The notes under the pieces: model-generated | Databases searched by the model: none | Told to the model about the DNA's origin: nothing | Seen by the model: only the letters and a program-made list of their open reading frames with translations | Position numbers and translations under genes: made by a program | NCBI RefSeq assembly: GCF_000420785.1 | Contig: NZ_ATVP01000013.1 | Coordinates: 1-61,095, forward strand | Direction of reading: 5' to 3' | Length of the DNA: 61,095 nucleotides | Source of the DNA: Streptococcus hyovaginalis DSM 12219 | GTDB taxonomy: Bacteria; Bacillota; Bacilli; Lactobacillales; Streptococcaceae | Shown: piece by piece, positions 55,215 through 61,095 of the stretch | How the letters are laid out: every line of letters begins with the position of its first letter | Numbering within the stretch: position 1 is the stretch's first letter

Positions 55215-56379
55215 TGCCTAACATAAACTCTCTCAATCGCTTCATGGCTTCTTGGATAACTTCCATACTAGCAGCATAAGAAATACGCAAGTAACCCTCA
55301 CCGTATGGACCAAAAGCAATCCCCGGAATCAAGGCTACAGCTTTTTCATGAGCCAATTTTTCTAGAAAAGCATAAGAATCTTTGCCTGCTTCACCTGGGA
55401 TCTTAGCCCAAATATAGAAAGCGCCATCTGGACGAATGACTTCAAAACCAAGATCTGTTAAAGCTTCAACAATAACATCTCGTCTCTTACGGTACTCTTC
55501 ACGCATCGGTAAAGCATCATCTTTACCATTCCTTAAGGCCTCAATCGCAGCATACTGTGTAATCGTTGTAGCTGAAGTAACCAAATATTGGTGACTTTTA
55601 ACCAACTGCTGGCATAAAGCTTTATTAGCAAAAATAAAACCTAATCGCCAACCTGTCATCGCATGTGATTTTGACAAACCATTAATAACAATCGTTTGCT
55701 CAGGAAGATATTCTCCAATAGACACATGACCTTCTTCAGTATAGGTAATTTCTGAGTATACCTCATCTGAAATGACAAAAATAGGGTATTTTCGAATAAC
55801 ATTAGCTAAAGCTTCAATTTGTTGGCGCGTATAGACAACCCCTGTTGGATTTGTCGGCGTATTTAAAATAACAGCCTTCAACTTGTCTCCTTGAGCAAGA
55901 ATAGCTTCCTCGAGAACCTCTGGTGTCAAAACAAATGCCGTTTTAGACGTATCAATCTCAATAAACTCGCCACCAAGCATTTTCGTTAAGGCTTCATAGA
56001 TAGGAAAACCAGGGCCAGGAAACAGCACACGATCACCCGGTTCTAAGATAGCTGTCAAACTAGCTGATATGGCCTCTGTTGCTCCAATAGTCGTCAAAAC
56101 CTCAGTTTCTGGATCATAAGTTAATCCATATTTTTCCTTAACAAAATCAGAAGCTGCTTGGCGCAATTCCAAAAGTCCAGCCATACCGGTGTAGTAGCTC
56201 TTATCTTCATCGATAGCCCTCTTAGCTGCATCTTTTATATGTTGAGGTGTTGGAAAATCAGGCTCACCTAGTGTCATCCTAAGCATCCCAGGAATTCCAG
56301 AAATAGATTGATCAAATTGACGGATCAAAGAAACCTCCAATTGATCTAGATTATGATTATAGCGATGGCTGACATCCAT
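55204..56379 (-). CDS. araT: Aromatic-type aminotransferase
   Basis: This is a fold-type I PLP aminotransferase of 391 residues with the PLP lysine K237 in [28 protein letters not shown] and the C-terminal [11 protein letters not shown] arginine. In lactic streptococci the gene in this place is AraT, which transaminates aromatic amino acids; specificity cannot be proved by sequence. AGGAG precedes ATG. It is followed by recO with overlap. Confidence 0.9.
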   Translation of the reverse strand: MDVSHRYNHNLDQLEVSLIRQFDQSISGIPGMLRMTLGEPDFPTPQHIKDAAKRAIDEDKSYYTGMAGLLELRQAASDFVKEKYGLTYDPETEVLTTIGATEAISASLTAILEPGDRVLFPGPGFPIYEALTKMLGGEFIEIDTSKTAFVLTPEVLEEAILAQGDKLKAVILNTPTNPTGVVYTRQQIEALANVIRKYPIFVISDEVYSEITYTEEGHVSIGEYLPEQTIVINGLSKSHAMTGWRLGFIFANKALCQQLVKSHQYLVTSATTITQYAAIEALRNGKDDALPMREEYRKRRDVIVEALTDLGFEVIRPDGAFYIWAKIPGEAGKDSYAFLEKLAHEKAVALIPGIAFGPYGEGYLRISYAASMEVIQEAMKRLREFMLGNDQ

Positions 56380-56456
56380 ATGAGCTCTCCTTTAATTAGA
56401 TATAATATCCCATTATACAAAAAATTCTGACAGATTGCACAACTGATAAAAAGAAA

Positions 56457-56483
56457 AAGAGCTTCTTCAATTAAGAAACTCTT
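56457..56483 (-). terminator. Terminator after prs
   Basis: AAGAGTTTCTT-AATT-GAAGAAGCTCTT is followed by TTTCTTTTT on the minus strand. The araT gene starts about 75 bases beyond. Confidence 0.75.
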
Positions 56484-56502
56484 CAAAAAACAATTAATAT
56501 AA

Positions 56503-57465
56503 TTATTTCGATAATTCAAACAGTGGAGAAAGGGGACGTTTTTCATGAATACGAATAATCGCATCACCGATTAAATCAGCAATCGAAATTTGCTCAATTT
56601 TGTCAATCAAACGTTCTTGAGGAAGGTAAATCGTATCCAATACAACCAATTTTTCAATCGCTGATTTTTGAATATTCTCAAGCGCTGGACCAGATAAGAC
56701 AGGATGAGTACATGACGCATAGACGCATGTCGCTCCCGCTTCTGCTAGGGCATCTGCCGCATGACAGATGGTACCCGCTGTATCGATCATATCATCAATC
56801 AAAATACATGTCTTACCTTCGACGTTACCAATGATATTCATGACTTCACTAGTATTCATCTTATCGACACTACGGCGCTTATCAATAATCGCAATAGGAG
56901 TGTGTAGAAATTGTGCCAACTTACGCGCACGCGTCACACCACCATGATCCGGACTCACAACAACGACATCATCACCAACAAGACCATGACGATCAAAATA
57001 ATCAGCAATCAATGGTGCCCCCATAAGATGGTCAACAGGAATATCAAAGAAACCTTGAATTTGTGCTGCATGAAGATCAACAGTCAATAGGCGATTAACA
57101 CCTGCAACCTCTAACATGTCTGCTACTAATTTTGAAGTAATAGGCTCGCGAGAGCGTGCTTTACGGTCCTGACGTGCATAACCATAATAAGGCATGACAA
57201 CATTAATAGTTTCCGCACTTGCACGTTTTAAAGCATCAACCATAATCAAAATTTCCATCAAATTGTCATTAACTGGCGAGCTTGTTGACTGTAAAATAAA
57301 GACATGATGCCCTCGAATAGACTCTTCAATGTTTACTTGAATTTCTCCATCCGAAAATTGACGCACAGTTGATTTTCCAAGATTTATGCCAATTGTTTCA
57401 GCAACTTTCTCTGCTAATTCTTTGTTTGATGATAATGCAAACAACTTTAAATTAGAATAAGACAT
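56503..57465 (-). CDS. prs: PRPP synthetase
   Basis: The enzyme makes PRPP from ribose-5-phosphate and ATP, the substrate of Pur[34 protein letters not shown] and the PRPP loop [13 protein letters not shown] are present. From the ATG at 57465 (GGAGGA before it) the length is 320; an ATG four codons earlier is not supported. It shares a window with the whole IMP pathway, though it has its own terminator. Confidence 0.97.
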   Translation of the reverse strand: MSYSNLKLFALSSNKELAEKVAETIGINLGKSTVRQFSDGEIQVNIEESIRGHHVFILQSTSSPVNDNLMEILIMVDALKRASAETINVVMPYYGYARQDRKARSREPITSKLVADMLEVAGVNRLLTVDLHAAQIQGFFDIPVDHLMGAPLIADYFDRHGLVGDDVVVVSPDHGGVTRARKLAQFLHTPIAIIDKRRSVDKMNTSEVMNIIGNVEGKTCILIDDMIDTAGTICHAADALAEAGATCVYASCTHPVLSGPALENIQKSAIEKLVVLDTIYLPQERLIDKIEQISIADLIGDAIIRIHEKRPLSPLFELSK

Positions 57466-57551
57466 GATTTCCTCCATCTGTTTAGTCCCCTATTATTCTA
57501 CCGTTTTTACACTTTTTTTTCAAACAAAATTACGGATAAGTCCTAATAAAA

Positions 57552-57586
57552 AGGAAAAATAAAAGAGGATCAAATCCCCTTTTTTG
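57552..57586 (-). terminator. Terminator after pcsB
   Basis: AAAAAAGGGGAT-TTG-ATCCTCTTTTATTTTT on the minus strand lies just after the pcsB stop. Confidence 0.75.
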
Positions 57587-57590
57587 CATA

Positions 57591-59024
57591 TTATCTTGGA
57601 TAGATATAAACAGCTGCACCTTGGTAAGTAGCTGTTGGATTAAACCAACCACGGTGATTTCCAATTGACTGAATACCATTGTAGTTTGATTCCATAACTT
57701 GAATGCGTGTTGAACTTTCAACTGCTGTTACGTATGCCACGTGTCCATAACCGCCATCATTCCAAACAGCAATAGAACCTACAGTTGGAGTAGAACCCAC
57801 ACTAAATCCTGCTGCTGCTGCTGAAGCAGCCCATTGTCCACCATTACCCCAGTTATTACCAGCCCATGGTGCCAAAGATTTCACACCCCATGTACATTGA
57901 CCAATAGGGTAAGTATTACCTGCTGTATTTACTGTTGGAGTGACAGAAGCTGTTTGGCTAGCAACTGGACGAGAAACAGTTGGAGTAGCTTGTGCTGTTT
58001 GGGATGCTGCTGAAGCGGACTGTGATACTGACGCCACAGACTGAGCACTTGCTGCTTGTGATGCAGGTGTAGTTGACGTTGACGCTACTTGTTCAGAAGC
58101 TTTTTGTGCTTCAACTGCTGCTGTACTTGCTGATGCTGATGCAAGAGAAGTCGCTGCCTGTTTTGCTGCACTAGCAGACTCTGACGCTGCTACTTCAACT
58201 GCAACAGATTCCGATGCTGCTGCACTAGCAGCTGCTGAAGCCGCTGCCTCTGAAGCTACTGCTGATGCTGACGCTGCTGCTTCAACTGCAGAAGCAGATT
58301 CTGATGCAGAAACAGCTGCTGCCACTGATTGTGATGTTGACACAGATGCTGCCACTGACTCAGCAGTTGATTTTTCTGCAACCAATGATGTTTTCTCACC
58401 TTCTGCAGTAGCTAATTCTACAGCAAGAGTAGCCTGTGCAGCCTCTAATTGAGCCTGTTGGGTTACTAAGGTTGATTTGTTTGCTTCCAAAGTAGCTTGA
58501 TTGGCAGCAATTGTGTTAATTGCTGCTTGATTGGCCTTTTGTTTTTCAGCAAGTGTTTCTTTATCTGATTCTTGCTGCTCCAACATATTGTGGTTAGCTG
58601 AGACAACTTCACGAATCGCAACAACTTTACTGATGGCATCTGAAATTGACTTCGAGTTAATGATTGTATTGATGTAATTAGTAGCAGTATTTTGTTTTTG
58701 TGCACTACGTGCTTGTTTTTTCAAGGATTCATTACGTGCTACAATTTTTTCAGATAAGGTCTGAATTTCTACTGATAGAGTTGCTGATTTCTCTTTTAAT
58801 TCCGCATTCTGAATTTCCAAGTCAGCTTGCTGAGCTGACAAGGTACCAACTTGTGTTTGAATAGATTCAACTTCTAACTGCGCTGCAGTTTGTTGACTAG
58901 TCAAGTTAGCAATAGCATCATCTTTTGCCGAAATTTTCGTATCATAGTCTTCTGCATTGACAGATACAGTTGTTCCAAGCGTTACACCGCTCAATAGAAC
59001 AGCTGATAAAATTCTTTTCTTCAT
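57591..59024 (-). CDS. pcsB: PcsB cell-separation hydrolase
   Basis: PcsB splits septal peptidoglycan under control of FtsEX. From the ATG at 59024 (AGGAG before it) it has 477 residues: signal peptide (SAVLLSGVTLGTTVSVNA), long coiled coil (about 28-225), an Ala/Ser-rich linker (about 240-365) and a CHAP domain with C377 in GQCTWG and H428 in GYGHVAY. The linker is unusually long in alanine and serine. A WalR-like site lies in the promoter region. Its usual neighbours mreC/mreD are absent; an ISL3 remnant and tRNAs lie upstream instead. Confidence 0.95.
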   Translation of the reverse strand: MKKRILSAVLLSGVTLGTTVSVNAEDYDTKISAKDDAIANLTSQQTAAQLEVESIQTQVGTLSAQQADLEIQNAELKEKSATLSVEIQTLSEKIVARNESLKKQARSAQKQNTATNYINTIINSKSISDAISKVVAIREVVSANHNMLEQQESDKETLAEKQKANQAAINTIAANQATLEANKSTLVTQQAQLEAAQATLAVELATAEGEKTSLVAEKSTAESVAASVSTSQSVAAAVSASESASAVEAAASASAVASEAAASAAASAAASESVAVEVAASESASAAKQAATSLASASASTAAVEAQKASEQVASTSTTPASQAASAQSVASVSQSASAASQTAQATPTVSRPVASQTASVTPTVNTAGNTYPIGQCTWGVKSLAPWAGNNWGNGGQWAASAAAAGFSVGSTPTVGSIAVWNDGGYGHVAYVTAVESSTRIQVMESNYNGIQSIGNHRGWFNPTATYQGAAVYIYPR

Positions 59025-59086
59025 GTTAAAAACTACTCCTTCGTAATTAGACAATAAACATTTTACCAAAAAATAGTACTATATAT

Positions 59087-59103
59087 ATTACGTCATTGTT
59101 ACA
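59087..59103 (-). promoter_or_regulatory. WalR (VicR)-like site upstream of pcsB
   Basis: TGTAAC-AATGA-CGTAAT on the minus strand matches the WalR direct repeat TGTWAH-N5-TGTWAH with one mismatch, about 65 bases before the pcsB start. pcsB is a classic WalRK target in streptococci. Confidence 0.6.
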
Positions 59104-59208
59104 ATTCGTTTAAATCAAATGACTGAACACTGTAAAAAACTGATACCGCAACCTATTATCACTTCAAAGAAGCAATACTTAGTGTAAAAATTTTCAAAAA
59201 AGTATTTT

Positions 59209-60180
59209 GGGATCTATAAAACTGTAGTAGAACCATCTTGCAGAGATTGTGGAGTTTTTTACTGTAGAAAAAATCCACACGCCCTGCAATAAAGCGCTAA
59301 GATTTTATCATAGACTTACTGGAAAATAAATACCCTAATAGCACTATCATGGATTATGCAGACTCTTAGATTCATAAGGAAATTCTGACAAAACTGAACT
59401 ATCCAACTCCTAGAAGCTCTGACTATATGAAACATATGAGTAAATACAATTTCCAAAAAGCCTCTAAAATCCCTCACCTTGAGTCTACCGATTATCCACC
59501 CCTCATTCATTTTAAAAAGCGCCGTTTCGATTGTAAAGAATATAGAAAGACGGCTGTCGCAAAAATCTCTCTGATCAAGAAGGACAACCAAATCGCAAGC
59601 ATCGTTCATTAGAAAATCACCCAGCTACTCATTAAAAAACAATCTATGACAGATATCGTCAAACACCTTGCCGTCTCCACCCCAACAGTTATTCACAAGC
59701 TAAATGAGTTTCATTATTCAAGATTTTGACTCGCTAAAAGCCATCACAATCCTTGACGGAAACACGTATGCCACTATCCGAAACTACTTTCAATGGTATT
59801 CCAGACAAGTCAGAAATTGCGTAAATATCATTATTATAGACATGTTTCCATTGCATGGAGAGATGCTATAAAAAGTCGGAAATGACACAAACTACGTTTG
59901 TGTCATTCGTAACCGTACTATCCACTGGCTAAACTTTTCGTTTTCTTATTTCCAAGCTCAGGTTGTCCTTGAACCCTTTTGAACATAAGCATAAACCGTA
60001 TCCGCATCCAAATCATGAATCAATTTGACCATAAATTCCATGAGTATGCTGCCCTGAAATGCAATGGAAAAGCAATTCAATAGAACATCCAAAAACTCAA
60101 TAATCGATTCTTTTTACTTCCCATCTTTCAGATACATTTGACCAATTAAAAATCCTAGAAAAATTGCATTTGTACTTATC
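59209..60180 (+). pseudogene. Decayed ISL3-family element
   Basis: The sequence GGATCTATAAAACTGTAGTAG at its left looks like an ISL3 terminal repeat. The translation then shows KYNFQKASKIPHLESTDYP and KKRRFDCKEYRK (N-terminal zinc/HTH region, 59439-59540), SMTDIVKHLAVSTPTVIHKL after a stop, and then DFDSLKAITILDG and TYATIRNYFQWYSRQVRN in another frame. Stops and frameshifts make it dead. It stands between pcsB and the tRNA cluster, where relatives carry other genes. Confidence 0.75.
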
Positions 60181-60194
60181 TGAATGCCAACATT

Positions 60195-60228
60195 AAAAAA
60201 GAGAAGACTAAATTGGTCTTCTCAAAAA
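60195..60228 (-). terminator. Terminator of the tRNA cluster
   Basis: GAGAAGACC-AATTTA-GTCTTCTC is followed by TTTTTT on the minus strand, about 65 bases after tRNA-Ser(GCT). Confidence 0.85.
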
Positions 60229-60290
60229 TCTATTATTTTATCAAGTATAGTGAATTGATAAAGTAATAAAATGCTAATCATTATAACTAC

Positions 60291-60377
60291 GGAGAATAAG
60301 GGATTCGAACCCTTGCGCCAGTTACCCGACCTAACGATTTAGCAAACCGTCCTCTTCAGCCTCTTGAGTAATTCTCC
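60291..60377 (-). tRNA. tRNA-Ser (GCT)
   Basis: The arms GGAGAAT and ATTCTCC close a cloverleaf with a long variable arm. Anticodon GCT in GGTTTGCTAAATC. T-arm GGTTCGAATCC is intact. It is last in the cluster. No CCA is encoded. Confidence 0.95.
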
Positions 60378-60380
60378 TAA

Positions 60381-60454
<74 letters not shown>

Positions 60455-60486
60455 AAGCACTATGCTTGGTTTATAATAAACTATAA

Positions 60487-60557
60487 AGCGGGTGACGAGA
60501 ATCGAACTCGCGACAACAGCTTGGAAGGCTGTAGTTTTACCACTAAACTACACCCGC
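60487..60557 (-). tRNA. tRNA-Gly (TCC)
   Basis: Acceptor GCGGGTG with CACCCGC, anticodon TCC in CCTTCCAAG, 71 bases with a short D-arm as is usual for Gly. Confidence 0.95.
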
Positions 60558-60560
60558 AAA

Positions 60561-60633
60561 TGGCGCGAGACGGAATCGAACCGCCGACACATGGAGCTTC
60601 AATCCATTGCTCTACCAACTGAGCTACCGAGCC
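60561..60633 (-). tRNA. tRNA-Phe (GAA)
   Basis: Anticodon GAA in ATTGAAGCT, T-arm GGTTCGATTCC, discriminator A. The acceptor GGCTCGG faces TCGCGCC, giving one T-C mismatch at the fourth pair. Confidence 0.93.
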
Positions 60634-60648
60634 AATTTTAATTCTAAT

Positions 60649-60721
<73 letters not shown>

Positions 60722-60731
60722 ATAATATTAA

Positions 60732-60820
60732 GGAGGATGTGGGATTCGAACCCACGCACGCTTTTACACGCCTGACGGTTTTCAAGACCGTTCCCTTCAG
60801 CCGGACTTGGGTAATCCTCC
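60732..60820 (-). tRNA. tRNA-Ser (TGA)
   Basis: Acceptor GGAGGAT with ATCCTCC, anticodon TGA in GTCTTGAAAACC, long variable arm, T-arm GGTTCGAATCC. Confidence 0.95.
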
Positions 60821-60833
60821 AAAAAAAAGTAAA

Positions 60834-60907
60834 TGGACCTTGTAGGACTCGAACCTACGACCGCTCGGTTATGAGCCGAGTGCTCTAACCAGTTGAGCTA
60901 AAGGTCC
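60834..60907 (-). tRNA. tRNA with CAT anticodon, probably Ile2 (lysidine)
   Basis: Acceptor GGACCTT with AAGGTCC, anticodon CAT in GGCTCATAACC, T-arm GGTTCGAGTCC. The body resembles the Bacillus/Mollicute minor tRNA-Ile whose C34 is changed to lysidine by TilS. It may instead be elongator Met; the other CAT tRNA at 60924 fits Met better. Confidence 0.7.
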
Positions 60908-60923
60908 AAGCAACAACCATAAA

Positions 60924-60997
60924 TAGCGGCGAAGGGGATCGAACCCCCGACCTCCCGGGTATGAACCGGACGCTCTAGCCAGCTGAGCTACACCGCC
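60924..60997 (-). tRNA. Elongator tRNA-Met (CAT)
   Basis: Acceptor GGCGGTG with CGCCGCT, one pair loose, anticodon CAT in GGTTCATACCC, T-arm GGTTCGATCCC. It matches the Bacillus elongator Met in my memory. Confidence 0.75.
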
Positions 60998-61002
60998 AAA
61001 TA

Positions 61003-61076
61003 TCGGGAAGACAGGATTCGAACCTGCGACCCCTTGGTCCCAAACCAAGTGCTCTACCAAGCTGAGCTACTTCCCG
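61003..61076 (-). tRNA. tRNA-Pro (TGG)
   Basis: Acceptor CGGGAAG with CTTCCCG, anticodon TGG in TTTGGGA, T-arm GGTTCGAATCC. The order Pro, Met/Ile, Met, Ser, fMet, Phe, Gly, Ile, Ser is that of streptococcal rRNA-linked clusters. Confidence 0.95.
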
Positions 61077-61081
61077 AAGTA

Positions 61082-61095
61082 TGCACCCTAGAGGA
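61082..61095 (-). tRNA. 3' end of a further tRNA, perhaps Arg
   Basis: Only TCCTCTAGGGTGCA remains on the minus strand: half a T-arm and the acceptor 3' strand. Arg is expected here from the usual cluster order. The rest is outside the window. Confidence 0.5.

Noticed and set aside
59316..59609. 97-codon minus-strand frame near pcsB
   Set aside because: It is antisense to the ISL3 remnant, whose plus-strand translation matches a transposase.

Overview
The window is a stretch of a Streptococcus chromosome, read on the strand opposite to most of its genes. The evidence is a complete S10-spc-alpha ribosomal operon, PcsB and Sip homologues, large single-chain PurL, AdhE, a streptococcal-order tRNA cluster and low-GC codon use. 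The gene order purC-L-F-M-N-H, purD-E-K, purB, comR, LMW-PTPase/MORN/acyltransferase, adhE, thrC, MATE, rpsJ is the ori-proximal order I know from mutans and pyogenic streptococci. I cannot name the species.

Layout from left to right. (1) 1-1570: an rRNA/tRNA-type promoter pointing out of the window, a 3' remnant of nrdG, an ISL3-family transposase remnant, and the terminator of the ribosomal operon. (2) 1637-16660: 29 ribosomal-operon genes, all on the minus strand, from rpsJ (promoter near 16630-16658) to rplQ. They include secY, adk, infA, rpmJ and rpoA. (3) 16717-17845: an IS30-family element whose transposase is split by one in-frame TGA. (4) 18203-22681: a MATE exporter, a GNAT acetyltransferase, threonine synthase and a single-span membrane protein. 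(5) 23157-26000: adhE with two Rex-like sites around its promoter and a 22-codon membrane micro-ORF just after it. (6) 26075-28556: a GntR/YtrA-type regulator, ABC ATPase and permease, with a 24-bp palindromic operator. (7) 28691-32590: an acyltransferase-SGNH protein, a MORN-repeat protein, an LMW tyrosine phosphatase, then a ComR-ComS competence-pheromone locus. ComS is a 36-residue peptide ending in a double-tryptophan XIP-like tail, GAVEWWRL. A second 20-residue hydrophobic micro-ORF follows it. (8) 32693-52711: the purine pathway, with a two-gene AT-rich island of unknown function (34437-35960) and a divergent pair of secreted cell-wall proteins (Sip and a CHAP-SH3b protein) embedded in it. 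(9) 53107-59024: acpP, plsX, recO, araT, prs and pcsB. (10) 59209-60230: a second ISL3 remnant and the tRNA terminator. (11) 60291-61095: nine complete tRNAs and the end of a tenth, all on the minus strand, evidently the distal part of an rRNA operon that lies beyond the window.

The least expected structure is a family of about 75-140 bp intergenic elements ('family A', six good copies). Their nested stems keep pairing while the bases change, and a few loop sequences stay constant. Three copies lie between ribosomal genes on the minus strand and one lies inverted on the plus strand. Two more abut the start codons of purB and purN, which have no visible Shine-Dalgarno sequence. A second structured family ('family B') occurs upstream of purE and purH.

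The genes work together as a growth and biosynthesis block: translation machinery, de novo IMP synthesis from PRPP (prs is in the same window), fatty acid and phospholipid initiation (acpP/plsX), cell division and wall hydrolysis (pcsB, CHAP protein), fermentative redox balance (adhE) and competence control (comRS). All family assignments are from memory of the families; no database search was run.
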